Source of the DNA: VRUE01 sp963762205
GTDB taxonomy: Bacteria; Actinomycetota; Thermoleophilia; Solirubrobacterales; 70-9
DNA: 64,000 nucleotides
NCBI GenBank assembly: GCA_963762205.1
Contig: CAVXJZ010000005.1
Coordinates: 178,216 to 242,215 of the forward strand
Direction of reading: 5' to 3'
Shown: in pieces, positions 45,920-56,412 of the stretch
Layout of the letters: every line of letters starts with the position of its first letter
Numbering within the stretch: the first letter of the stretch is position 1
Notes under the pieces: generated by a model
Told to the model about the DNA's origin: nothing
Databases searched by the model: none
The model's input: only the letters and a program-made list of their open reading frames with translations
Program-made: the position numbers and the translations under genes

Positions 45920-48900
45920 CGCTGTGCCCTCCGGTTCGTGTTGGCTGCTCGTGATGCGCCCGCCAAGCCGCGGCGACAGCTCTTCGCCTTGGCCGAGCGC
46001 TTGTGGGCCTTCCGCCCGAGGCGGCCGGCCCGGCGGCGCAGCTTCCTGGCGCGCCCTCGCTTCCCCGCCTTGGCCGCCTTTTGGGCGGCGTGGCGGAGCT
46101 TCTTGGCGCGCGCCGCGAGCTCGTGGCTTTCGAGGGCGAGGATCTTGCAGCGCACCTGTGGGGATTCGTCGTTGTTGCCGGGCCCTTCGAAGACCCCGCT
46201 GCCTGCGCCGACCTGTTCCGGTGCGCTGGTTCCCGCCCCCTCGCAGGCGCCCGCGTTGATGTCACAGGTCGGCAGTTCGACCACTTTCGGGAAGCCGCCG
46301 CCGACCCGCGCGTCGTAGAGCTTCGGCAGCCCGGGCTCTTTGTCCTGCGGGGCGAGGGGATCGAGGGTCGTGAAGAGGACGTTGACCCCGTCGATGCTCG
46401 CGTTTTCGAGCCGGGACTGGTTGCTGCTCGTGCCGCCCGAGATCAGGCGCAGCTGGCCGTTGCGGAACTCGTAGACGTCCTCGACCGCGTTCTGGTCTCC
46501 GGGGATAAGCGCGGTCGCGGTGTCGAAGAAGACGGTGCCGTCGGTGCTGACCCAGTGGCTCCCGCCGTTGCCGAACTGCCAGCGGTACCCGACGGATTCG
46601 CCGTTTTCCTGCAGGTACTCGTCGACGTCGTTGGCCGGCAGCGAGCCGTCCGTCGGGCAGGAGGCGCATTCGAGGGTGCCGTCGACGGCGTCGTAGACGA
46701 ACATCTGGCTCGTATCGCCGAGGGGCTGTTCGGTCAGGTTCTCTTCCGAGGTGAAGGCCAGATAGGAGCCGTCGGCGGTCCCGTACGCGGTCTTCTCCCC
46801 ATAATTCGATTGCCAGTTCGAGCCGTCTCCCGAGCCCAGGGCGGCGATGAAGCGCAGCTTGATCGGGTCGTCGATCCCGTCCAGTTCGCCCATGTAGAGG
46901 TTGCGGCCTTCCGCGGAGGGCAACTTGCCCGTCGGGCTCGGCGCCGCCGGGTAGCGGGCGTCGGAGACGAAGTAGAACCTGCGGCCGTCTTCGGAGTTCC
47001 AGACGAGGCCGCGCGCCCGGCCGCGGTAGGCGGGGATCGATTTCGGGGTCGGTGAGACCGTCCGTGCGCGGAGTCAGGTCGCGGACCTTGTCGTCGTGCG
47101 ACCGAGTACTCGTAGAGGTCGGCGTCGCCGTTGTTTTCGGCAGCGGCGCCCGAGTCGGGCGTGAGGCGCGACGCAGACGTGAAGAAGACGCGTGAGCCGT
47201 TGTCCGAGGCCGCACCGCGGTAGGTGACGTTGTACGGCGGTTTCGATGACGAGATGCCGTTTGTCGGGATTTCTTCCGGCGGAACGCCGGTCTCCTTGAC
47301 CGCCTCGACCGTCGGTTCGCCGTCGGTCGAGACGTAGAGCGTGTTGCCGGTTTCGTCGGTCCGCCCCGCGGTCCAGATGACGCGATGCCCGTCCGCCGAC
47401 AGCGCGTCCTGGGCGGTTGGGGGCATGGCCGAGCAGTTGCCGCCAGTGGCGTTCGGCACCGTCCCGTCCGGGCGCATGCCGATGAAGGTCGACTCCGCTT
47501 CCTTCCTCCCACTTGTAGAGCTCCAAACAGCTGCTGCTGCTCGTGTCGAGATCGCTCAGGTGACGCTTGGATGTGAAGGTCGCGGTGCTGCCGTCGGGCG
47601 TCAGCGTGTCTCCCACGGGGTAGGAGTTGAGCGCGCCGTTGCCGAAGTCGATCTGTCCTCCTCCTCCTTCGGTCTGCGGGGTGCCCGCGGGAATCCGGGG
47701 ATCGCGCGAGATCCAGACGAATTCGCCGTTGGGCTGGCGCATGTACATATCGCTCACTTCGTTCTGGTCGTCGGGGTCGACGCCGACGGTGGTGTCCTTC
47801 AGTACGTGCTGGGCATCTTCCGCGATCCCCGCCTCGAAGAATTCGACGTTGAATTTCATGCCGGTGAGGTTCCACGCCCCTTCACCGCGGGTGGATTCGT
47901 ACATCCACGCCCCCTGGCCGAACTGATCGGCAAGGCCGGTCGGGGTGTTCGGCAGGGGGTTGTAGGAACTGAACTCGACCTGGTTTCCGTCGGGGCTGAT
48001 GTGCGCCTGAGCGCCGGTGGGGATCACCGAGACGCCGCCGGTCGGGTACTGGCTGACGATCTCGTAGCCGCGTTTGCCCGGCAGGCCCGGTTCCTGCGCC
48101 GGGGTGGTGAAGGTCTCGTCGGGCCCCATGGTCGTGCCGGTCCCGTTGGTCGCTTCGAGCTGGTAGTGGTAGGTGATGCCCGGCGTGAGCCCGGTGATTT
48201 CGCCGAGGCCCGCCATCGTTTGGGCGCCCGCCGGCAGGTTGCCGGTGGTGCTGTTGCCGTAGCCCGTGTTCAGGCCCCAGTTGAAGTGGTAGGTGGTCGC
48301 TTCGCCTTCGGTGTCGATCGCGCCACGCAGGTTCGCGCTTTCGGTCTTCACCTGCGTCGCCACGGTGGCCACGACGGTCGGGGCAGAGCTCGTGGTCGTG
48401 AAGGTCTTTTCGTCTTCGACTTCGACCGTGGTGAAGGCCCGCTTGGCGACGAGGCGGACGTGGTAGAGCGTCCCCCCGGCCAGGTCGTGCGGGGTGTCCG
48501 CTTCGACGGCGACCGGGCTGGTGCCGTAGCCGGCGTTCCCTTCGGTGCTGGGCACCTGGGTCGCGTTTTCGAAGCCGTTGGCCAGGAACTCGGCGTTGTC
48601 GACGTATTCGAAGCGATACAGGGTTTCGGCGCCTTCGGGGTTGACGGTGCCGGTGAAGGTCGCCTTTTCGGTGTCGAAGGTGGTGATCGGGTCGAGCGAC
48701 GGGACGGGGTTCGGCGTTTCGTCGAGGAGGAAGACGCGGCTCCCGTTGCCGATGCCCTGGTTGAAGCCGCTGGTCGAAGATACGAATAGCTTGCCGCTGG
48801 AGTCGTCGAAGCCGAGCCCGTTGACGGATTCGAAGCCCGCTTCGACTCCGTGCTCGTCGTCATCTTCGGTCGGGGCGGCGACCTGGCCGGGCTCGTGGGC

Positions 48901-50749
48901 GGTGCCGAACTGCTGCACGACGGTCGAGCCTTTTTCGGGGTCGCGCAGCACGAAGAGGACATCCGTGTCGGCGCCGGCTCCGTCGGAGTCCGGATGGACG
49001 GCGAGGCCGGCGGTGGTGCTTGCCGTGGAGTTGGTCGCGAGCAGCGCGTGTTTCTCTTCTTCTTTGCCTTCGATCAGCGTTTCAGTTACTTCGCAATTGC
49101 CTTCACCGGTGATCATCGTGCATTCGATCGGGTCGACGTTCGTCTCTGCGAAGCTGCCTTCGTAGACGAGTTCGGTGGCATAGCCGAAGTACGGGGTGCT
49201 CATGGTGTAGCTGCCGCCGCATTTCGCTTCCAGCGCTTCCCGGACTCTGTCCTCTCGTTCTACGTTGACTTCGACGTAGGTGATTTCGCTGGTCGTTTCG
49301 CCGTTGGGGCAGGTGACGGTGAAGGCGTCGCCTCCTTTGACTATGCCTCCTTCTCCCGAGCTGAAAATGATTCTCTGCTTCTCGTTGACCCCCGGGACCG
49401 AGCCTTCGATCGGCGCCGCCAGGAAGCCGACTCCTTCGCCGTCGGCGTTTTCCGTGTCATAGCGCAGGATCTCGCCGTGGTTGTTGGAGTTGGAGGCGTA
49501 GACGATGCCGCGGCTGTCGACGGCGATTTTGCGCGGCTGGGTGGAGCCGAACTGACTCGAGGAGCCGAATTCTTCGGGGGAGGTGCCGTCGAGCGCGTAA
49601 GTGTTCACCCGGCGGTTCCCGGAGTCCGCGACGAAGACGGTGCCGGTGGCCGCTTCCCCGTCCGGCGGGCTGACCGCGATCCCCAGGATGCCGGCGGTGT
49701 TGCTGCTGCTGATCTCGCCTTTACCCGCGCCGCTTTTGCCCGCCTGGCAGATGTTCGCCGCCGGGCAGACCTCGTATTCGGTGCCCGCTTCGGTTTCGTC
49801 GACGTCCCAGCCGAAGGAGCGGATGAAGGTGCCGTCGCCTTCGTACTCGTCGATTCGGCGATTGTTGCGGTCCGATACGTAGACGTTGCCGGTGTCCCCG
49901 TCGACGGCCACGGACTGGGGGTGGTCGAGGGCGCCGTTGCCGGCTGCGGTGGCGAGCTTGGGCGGGGCTGCCGTCGGTGTTGTCGGTGATTTCGCATTCG
50001 CCCGAGCCGGTATTCGTGGTGCAGCTCATCGTCGGCACGTTTTCCCCGGCGAGGCTGCCCTGGAAGGTGACTACCGGGTTGGCGGGACCGCTGGCGAGGG
50101 AGAAGTTGCCGGCGCCGCATTTCGCCTCGAGGGCTTCCTGCATGTTGGAGCGGACCGTGGCGGCGCTGCCGGTGTAGACGATCGGTTCGGTGCTCGAGGA
50201 GCTGCAGGTGCCGGGCAGGTTGCCGAGCGTGTAGGTGTTGCCCGCGTTGAAGCCTCCGAAGTGGACTTTCTGGGTCTCGTTGACGGCCGCATGGCCGTTG
50301 CTGCCGGCGGCGATGCCGGCTTTGCACTCCGAGGCGACGGTGCAGATCTCGAAGTTCGCCGCGCCGGAGTCGCCCTGATCGCCGCTGCCGCCTTCCTGCA
50401 CCACGTCGGTGCCCCAGGCACTGACGAAGTCGCCCGAGGGGCTGAAGCGCTGGATGCGGTTGTTGTTTTCGTCGGCGACGTAGAACGTGCCGGCGGGAAC
50501 ACCGCCTTCACCCGTGCTGTTGGCGGCGGTGTCGCGCGGGCCGGAGAACTCGCCGCCGACCGAGCCGGAGCCCGTCGACCCCAGGTACCGGGTGACCTCT
50601 TTGGAGGCGAAGGCCGACGCCACGACCAGGACCAGTCCGACGAAGGCGAAGGCAGTGAGACTGAGCAGGGCGAGCCGCCCGCGACGGCGCGAGGGCGCAC
50701 CACTCCCCGCGACGCGCGGTCGGGTGCGCAGCCATGGCGAAGGCTCCAC
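45916..50749 (-). CDS. Giant secreted protein E: NHL repeats, Fn3-like repeats and TolB-like propeller (frameshifted)
   Basis: About 1,610 codons. GTG 50749 is in frame with the signal anchor LALLSLTAFAFVGLVLVVAS; a GTG at 50816 has a far better ribosome site (AGGAGA) and may be the true start after one indel. NHL repeats: FYVADENNNRIQRFSPSGDF, VYVSDRNNRRIDEYEGDGTF, VFVADSGNRRVNTYALDG. Two are interrupted by the same ~100-residue module (NETQKVHFGG..., NEKQRIIFSSG...). Then two Fn3-like units (ATFTGTVNPEGAETLYRFEY; ANLRGAIDTEGEATTYHFNW) and a TolB-like part (GYEIVSQYPTGGVSVIPTGA, AHISPDGNQVEFSSY). The C-terminus is a basic coiled coil (ARAKKLRHAAQKAAKAGKRG). It heads the giant-protein operon. 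Confidence 0.75.
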
Positions 50750-51241
50750 GGAGGGTGCGGCCGAGGCGGGTGGCCTGGCGTGGCGTGGATTCCGGCTCCT
50801 TCGCGTACGAACTCACGTAGGTCTCTCCTTTGTCGTCCCGAGCCGTTTCAGCGGATCGCTCGGCGGATGCGGCTCAGTTCTCAATCCCTGATAGTTATGA
50901 ATCCCTGATTCGGTAACTCCCTGCCAGCCCTCCCATCGGGCTGTGCAGTCGATAGAGAAGCACAAAATCGGCTGATGCGCAAGCGGGCTTTTCTGAAGAG
51001 TGGTGATTTGTCCTAGTGGGCAAGAACATTTTGCTACTTGCCTGGCGTGCTCCGCGCGCTTGCTGAAATCGGAGTCGGTGCGGCGAATGCGATGGAGCAC
51101 ACACGGTGTGTGGGAGACGCCGAGATCCCTCGGGTGGGATGCTGGGAACACCCCGCTACTGGACGACCGACCAGGCGGATGGAGGGTCAGCCGATTCGAG
51201 CCGACTGGGAAGGGCGGGGGCTATCCCGTCCGAAGGTCCGG
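50750..51241 (-). other. Intergenic region upstream of giant protein E
   Basis: About 430-490 nt without a convincing gene. It is AT-richer than its surroundings, holds one TTTTCTGAA site, and has an AGGAGA ribosome site before GTG 50816. It must contain the promoter of the E-C-B-lipoprotein-A unit. Confidence 0.55.
50989..50997 (+). promoter_or_regulatory. TTTTCTGRA motif, copy d
   Basis: TTTTCTGAA preceded by GCGCAAGCGGGC, close to the bipartite form at 24816 and 33362. It is about 170-240 nt upstream of the start of giant protein E. Confidence 0.45.
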
Positions 51242-51922
51242 CTAGACCGGCGCGCTCGGCAGCGAGGGCGGCTGCGCGCTCGCCCCACATAGGGGCTGAC
51301 GGTGAATTCGACCAGGTCGGGCAAGAGCTCCGGCAGCTTCTCCGTCTCGCCGGCGAGAATCGAGCGGGTCGCGAGGGAGACGGCGCCGCCGATCAGCGAG
51401 TCCTCGGTGCTCGGGCAGCAGGGAGTCGCCGTCGGCGCATCTCGGCGCGGCCGCGGGCGAGGGCGGGGACGCAGGCGAGGACGGCCTCACGGAAGCGGAT
51501 CGCGATCGTCGGCGTGGCGCCGACCGACTCGAGCAAGAAGAGGCGGGCGAGGTCCGGGTCGGCGGCGAAGAACCCGAGCCGGTGCGCAGGGCGGCGATCA
51601 CCTGGCTGGGGCCAGTCGGGTCAGAGTCCGGTCACCGCGGCGGCGATCAGCTCCTCGAGGTGGTCGCGGACGGCGTCGAAGGCGGCGAGAAAGCAGTGCT
51701 CCTTGCCCTGAAAGTGCTCGTAGAAGTCGCGAGTCGAGACGGAGGCGAGCCTGACGACCTCGGTGATCGTCGCGGCGCGGTAGCCGCGCTGGGCGACTTC
51801 CTGGGCCATCGCCGCCAGCAGGCGCTCGCGCTGGGACTCCATGATCTGCTCGCGGGAGAGGCCATGGTGGCCGCCGGGCAGTGGGCCGAGCTCCTCGGGC
51901 CCCTGCCCATCCGCTGCGCCAT
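51242..51922 (-). CDS. TetR-family regulator (frameshifted)
   Basis: About 225 codons. ATG 51922 is preceded by a perfect AGGAGG 8 nt upstream. Its frame shifts after about 8 codons to GPLPGGHHGLSREQIMESQR, then AQRGYRAATITEVVRLASVS and TRDFYEHFQGKEHCFLAAFD, the TetR DNA-binding domain. A break near 51620 leads to the ligand-binding half, ending EKLPELLPDLVEFTVSPYVG. It follows TetR F by 27 nt and is likely cotranscribed with it. A truncated copy of its N-terminus lies at 55486-55613. Confidence 0.78.
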
Positions 51923-52750
51923 TGCCGGAACCTCCTCACAAGCGGCAGATTATCGGTGACGAGCCCATGGCTCAGGGTCGAGGCGGCCCTGCGGCGGAGG
52001 CGGACGGCAGGGCTCGCAGCGAAGGCAGGCTCGAGGGCTGCCTTCGCCTCGGCCCTGGCGATGCGGAAGGGCCTCGGCGGGGCCGAGATAGGTGCGCAGG
52101 ATCAGCTCGGCGAGGACGGGCAGATATCGGCGAGCTTCTCCGCCTCCGCCGACCATCAGGTGCTCATAGGCCGACCAGAAGACCGCGCCGGCGAGGGTGT
52201 CCTCGATCGTCTCGGGGAGCTCGGCGCCGCGCGGGTTGTGCTTGGCGGCCGAGGCGGAAGAACGGCGCGAAGGCGCTCTTCGCGTGCTCATAGCGCGCGG
52301 CGATCGCCGTGGTCGGACCGTCGGGGACTCGACGATCACCGCGCGCGCGCCACATCCTCCGGCTCGGCGAGGATCGCCTCGACCAGGGTCCCCAAGGCCA
52401 CGACGACTTCCTCGGACCAGGTCAGGTCCGGACGAGCGAGGCGGTCGCGGATCTTGTCCTCGATCGCGCAAAACGCGACCTCAGAACAACGCTGCGAAGC
52501 ATTCGTCCTTGGAGCGGTGATGTGCTTGTAAAAACGTCTGCTAGCTGACGTGGGCGCGCTGACGATCGAGCTCGACAGTGACGTCTGCGTAGCCGCGCTC
52601 GGCCACGAGCTCGCCCACCGCGCGGAGGATCCTGCGGCGCTGATCTGCTGGGCGCTGCGCGGGTGACGGAGGTGGGAGGTGCATCCCCCGTCGCACGCGG
52701 AAGCCCGTCCCGGTAGTGCACGCATCGACATGAGGATACCGCGGGAGGGG
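51803..52750 (-). repeat. Segmental duplication, copy 1
   Basis: This stretch (the 5' end of one TetR gene plus the whole of TetR F and its upstream region) aligns at DNA level with 55496-56412 in the same order and strand, for example gatctgctcgcggga / gatctgctcgcgga and aacatgaggataccgcg near the upstream end. Confidence 0.8.
51950..52684 (-). CDS. TetR-family regulator F (frameshifted)
   Basis: About 245 codons. ATG 52684, with GGGGG just upstream, gives MHLPPPSPAQRPADQRRRIL, RAVGELVAERGYADVTVELD and the helix-turn-helix; breaks near 52540 and 52500 lead to SKDECFAALFEVAF and RPDLTWSEEVVVALGTLVEA. The C-terminal half has ETIEDTLAGAVFWSAYEHLM and LAELILRTYLGPAEA. It is clearly paralogous to the regulator at 55690-56423. 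Its neighbour downstream is a second TetR gene. Confidence 0.78.
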
Positions 52751-52907
52751 GTCAAGTAGAAGGCCGTTTGATCGAACGGCGGCGTTGGAACCTGGTATTC
52801 AGGCACAGAGCCGATCTCCACCAAGGGGCTCGCGTAAGAACAGAGACCTACTGATCGCGATAGAAAGTTCGGGAGGGTCCGATTGATGATCTTGAAGACC
52901 CGGAAAC

Positions 52908-52916
52908 GTTTCTGGA
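52908..52916 (+). promoter_or_regulatory. TTTTCTGRA-like motif, copy e (one mismatch)
   Basis: GTTTCTGGA, preceded by CGGAAAC, 23 nt before the ATG at 52939 and upstream of divergent TetR F. It differs from the consensus at the first base. Confidence 0.35.
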
Positions 52917-52938
52917 GGGGAAGGTAGTTTTCCGGCAA

Positions 52939-53568
52939 ATGTTGGCGGCAAGTGAACGAAAGGCCCTGCTTCGAGTAGCCGATCGGCTGAGCGTCGAGCT
53001 GGGCTACTCAGGCGGCGCGGAGATCCTTGGCGAGCACTCTGCCCTTGGCGCAGAGCGGGGTGCCATGGTGGGCATCCTCAGCTCCGAAGATGAGCAACTG
53101 GTCGTCGAGTTACGGCGAGCGCTGGCCAAGGTCGCGATGGCGGTGCTCGACGGCACCGAGCCGGAGGGAGCCGCTGAACGCGCTCGGCCACGCTCTCGAC
53201 GGTGCCGAGGTGGTGATGCGGGGCGAGTTGGTGATGGGCAATGGCGGCCAACTGCGAGCGCTGCTACCGGATTTCGTTTCTTGGTGACGCTGCCGCTGGT
53301 CGACCAAGACAGAGCCTTGGAACTCTGCAATCGCTGCGCGCGATTGATCGAGCGCGCACTTCTGAGCAGTAGGACACTGGGCTGCGAGCGATGTTCGAAG
53401 GTCGGGAGAGAACAAGGAGCGCCTCCAATGATTCCCTTGGTGACGTCTCACCCGCTGAGTTCGAGGACCTATCGGGCCTACTGGGGGATCGAGCACCAGG
53501 GGCTCTGGGAGGCGCGCGCCGGCGCAGCTTTCGGCGCTTGGAGCGCACGGTGCGCTTCGCCTTCCTAG
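52939..53568 (+). CDS. Hypothetical protein (frameshifted)
   Basis: ATG 52939 gives MLAASERKALLRVADRLSVE and DEQLVVELRRALAKVAMAVL; homology of composition moves near 53183 to GAEVVMRGELVMGNGGQLRA and then back to FLVTLPLVDQDRALELCNRC. From memory this last segment resembles the ligand-side helices found in TetR-associated proteins of related genomes, but I cannot name the family. The gene diverges from TetR F and is probably its target. The 3' end, after about 53400, is uncertain. Confidence 0.45.
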   Translation: MLAASERKALLRVADRLSVELGYSGGAEILGEHSALGAERGAMVGILSSEDEQLVVELRRALAKVAMAVLDGTEPEGAAERARPRSRRCRGGDAGRVGDGQWRPTASAATGFRFLVTLPLVDQDRALELCNRCARLIERALLSSRTLGCERCSKVGREQGAPPMIPLVTSHPLSSRTYRAYWGIEHQGLWEARAGAAFGAWSARCASPS

Positions 53569-54235
53569 TAGAGGTCTCGGGCCTCGCGACGGATCTCCAG
53601 CCCCGAGTAGCGGGCCCGCCGCAGCCGGCTGGTTGCCCGCTGCAGCTTCGCCTTCGAGTGGTCCAGGGCCTCGCTGCTGCGAACCTGACCGCCGCCGACG
53701 CGGACCCGCAGCGGTGGGCGATCCTGCCGTAACTCCCGAAGGCGCCGCTGCCGCCGCCGGTGAGGAGATCGATAGCTGTCGCCGTAGCCGACACTCGAGC
53801 TGACTTCGACGAAGTACTTCCCAGGGGCAGCGGGACCGTCATCGACCGCGTTTCGCCGTCCTGAACGTAGGGGAGCCGGAGCCAGTGATCGGGGTGATGG
53901 TGGTGTCGAGCAGCCTGGCGTCGACGTCTGAGAGCCGTGCCCGCCTCCCTGGTTGATCAGCGACACGGTGACCTCTGCCTCCTCGCGAGAGGTCACGTAA
54001 AACGAATAGATGTCCCTGTCGTTCGTGCTCTCGACCACCGCCGAGTACGAGGAGTTGGGAGTGAGTGGCCCAGTCGCGGTTTGGAGCGTGTCGTTCGGCT
54101 CCGAGGGCGCGTCGGCGCGAGCGCCTCGGCGCCGACCAGGAGCAGGAGGGCGAGGATCGTGAGCGCGAACACGCGGAGCGTCAAAGCGCACCGGCGGGCC
54201 TCTGAACCGCCTGGTGTCGAGATCTTCCCCGGCAT
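53565..54235 (-). CDS. Secreted PPC-like domain protein with coiled-coil tail (frameshifted)
   Basis: About 222 codons. ATG 54235 gives a signal peptide (ALTLRVFALTILALLLLVGA). A second frame carries EPNDTLQTATGPLTPNSSYS and NDRDIYSFYVTSREEAEVTV, the start of a pre-peptidase C-terminal (PPC) type beta domain; its end is KYFVEVSSSVGYGDSY. A Cys followed by a helical tail (DHSKAKLQRATSRLRRARY) closes the protein. PPC domains usually accompany secreted enzymes, but no enzyme domain is present here. It diverges from secreted paralogue 3. Confidence 0.65.
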
Positions 54236-54349
54236 CCTCTTCGCCGCGTCCCCGCGACTGCCTTGGATTGTAGGCCCCAAACGAGAGCCGGGATATGCTC
54301 TCGCCGCACCCTCGGCGCTCTGTCCCTGTAGAACCTCGGAAGGGTTCTT

Positions 54350-55149
54350 GTGAGATCTCGCTTGTCAAGTCTGCGTGCGCGCCGCCTGTCAGTCGCGCTT
54401 CTCGCCACCCTGGCCCTCCTCCTGGTGGCCGCCTCCGCCTCCGCCGAGCTGACCCAGAAGGGCGATCTCTTCGTCCGCTTTGACGGGGGTATCGCCCCCA
54501 AGACGCTCTCCCGCGCCCACCGGACCCCGATTGCCGTCCGGATCGAAGGCATCATCAGAAGCCTCTCGCCGCAGAACCCCCCGACCCTGCGAAAGATCCG
54601 CATCGCCCTGAACAAGGGTGGCAAGCTCTCGACCAGGGGCTTGCCGCGCTGCCATAGGTCCCAGATAGGCGAAAGCACCTCAGCCGGGGCGCTCTCGGCC
54701 TGCGGACCGGCGCTGGTCGGCGGTGGCGGCTTCACGGCGAAGACGACGATCGAAAACCAGCCCCACAAGATCGCCACGGGGGAAATCCTCCTCTTCAACT
54801 CCCGTCGCCACGGCCACGCCGCGATCCTCGCCCACGTCTACCAGACGAGCCCCGCCCCGGTGAGCAAGCTTCATCACCTTCGACATCCGCCACCGCGGCG
54901 GGCGCTTTGGCACCGTGCTCTCCGGCAAGCTCGAAAGAACCTGGTCCGCAACATCTATCTGCGCACCATCTACCTCAACCTTCACCGCGAATACCGCTAC
55001 CAGGGCGTGGAGCGCTCCTATGTGTCGGCCAGCTGCCCGACCCCCGGGGCGTCTCGATCGCCGCCTATCCCTTCGCCAGGGCCTCGATGAGTTTCGACGA
55101 CGGCCGCACGCTGTCCTCGACGATGACGAGGACCTGTCGGGGGGATTAG
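54350..55149 (+). CDS. Secreted protein, three-paralogue family, copy 3 (frameshifted)
   Basis: GTG 54350 with GGAAGGG 6 nt upstream. Signal peptide LSVALLATLALLLVAASASA, then FDGGIAPKTLSRAHRTPIAV, PPTLRKIRIALNKGGKLSTR, GLPRCHRSQIGES and LVGGGGFTAKTTIE in one intact frame to about 54860. After two breaks come FITFDIRHRGGRFGTVLSGK and YRYQGVERSYVSASCPTP, and a last frame ending DDGRTLSSTMTRTCRGD. All motifs of copies 1 and 2 are present in order. Confidence 0.7.
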
Positions 55150-55280
55150 CGACAGCAACCCACCGGCCATGCCCAGACGTGGCGTTCAAGTCGCGGCGGA
55201 GCTGGCGGGTTCCGTCGGAAGCGGGAGAATGAGCCGATGCGAAGAGCGAGGCGAAAAGCGAGCAGGGTGATTTCGGCTGG

Positions 55281-55483
55281 GTGATCAGCTTCGGTTGCAA
55301 GACAGCTGGTGAGCTGCGGCGGCTGAAGGTGAACTCGGACCCGGCCGCCGACACGCGCCCGATCGAGGTCCCCTGCCCTTGCGGTGAGGTGCACCGGGTC
55401 ACCGTCTCGCCCTACCGGCGCCGGCGCTCGGCCGATGAGGCGTTCGACCTCGAGGTCGATTCGCTGGAGGAGCTACGGGGTAG
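55281..55483 (+). CDS. Possible small Cys-rich protein
   Basis: From GTG 55281 about 66 codons: KVNSDPAADTRPIEVPCPCG followed by EVHRVTVSPYRRR, a C-P-C-G-x-x-H pattern that could bind zinc. The stop at 55481 is in frame only if one G is missing from the preceding GGGG run. It ends where the duplicated TetR segment begins. I do not recognise the family; it may be a chance frame. Confidence 0.35.
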
Positions 55484-55485
55484 AG

Positions 55486-55613
55486 GTGGGCCGTGGGCCA
55501 TCGCGGCGGGCAGCCGGCTCGCGCCGGGAGTCGAGCGATCTGCTCGCGGAGAGGCCGTGGTGGCCGCCGGGCAGGGTGCCGAGCCCTCGGGCCCTGTCCA
55601 TCCGCTGCGCCAT
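55486..55613 (-). pseudogene. TetR N-terminal remnant
   Basis: The codons after ATG 55613 (MAQRMDRARGL...) and the following GGHHGLSREQI-like residues copy the first ~40 residues of the TetR gene at 51242-51922, then stop matching. The AGGAGG ribosome site of the intact copy is lost. It is the truncated end of the duplication. Confidence 0.7.
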
Positions 55614-56412
55614 TGCCGCCTCGCTCCACGGCGCAGGTTGTCCGGGACCGAGAGCGCCGGTCAGGGCCGATGCGGACTCGTGGCGGAGGAGGACATGTGG
55701 CTCGAGGCGAAGGCAGGCTAGGGGCTGCCTTCGCCTCGGCCCTGGCGATGCGAGAGGCCTCGGCGGGGCCGATATAGGTGCGCAGGATCAGCTCGGTGAG
55801 GACGGGCAGATGGTCGGCGAGCTTCTCCGCCTCGCCATCATCAGGTGCTCGTAGGCCGACCAGAAGACCGCGCCGGCGAGAGTGTCCTCGATCGTCTCGG
55901 GAGCTCGGGCCGCGCGGTTGCAGCTCGCGGCCGGCGCGGAAGAGGGGACGAAGGCCTTCGTCGCCTGCTCGCAGCGCTCGGTGATCGCGGGCCCGACGGT
56001 CGGGACTCGACGATGACGGCGCGGCGATGACCGGCTCGGAGAGGATCTGCTCGACCAGCGTGCCGAGGGCAAGCACCACCTGCTCGGACCAGGGCCCGGA
56101 CGCGGCGGCGAGGCGCTCGCGAATCGCCTTCCGGCGGTGGCGAAGGCCATCTCGAAGAGGGCGACGAAGCACTCTTCCTTCGAGGGGAAGTGCTTAAGGG
56201 TCTTGAAAGAGACGTGGGCGCGCTTGACGATCAGCTCGACGGTCACGTCGGAGTAGCCGCGCTCGGCAACGAGCTCGCCGACGGCGCGGAGGATCCTGCG
56301 GCGCTGATCGGCATGGGCGTTGACGCGGGTGACGTAGGCCGGAGGTGCGTCCAGCGTCGCCCGTGATGCCGTCCCGGTAGTGCGCGCATGAACATGAGGA
56401 TACCGCGAGGTG
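55496..56412 (-). repeat. Segmental duplication, copy 2
   Basis: Aligns with 51803-52750 in order and strand, with scattered substitutions and small indels. The left end is abrupt inside the second TetR gene. Confidence 0.8.
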
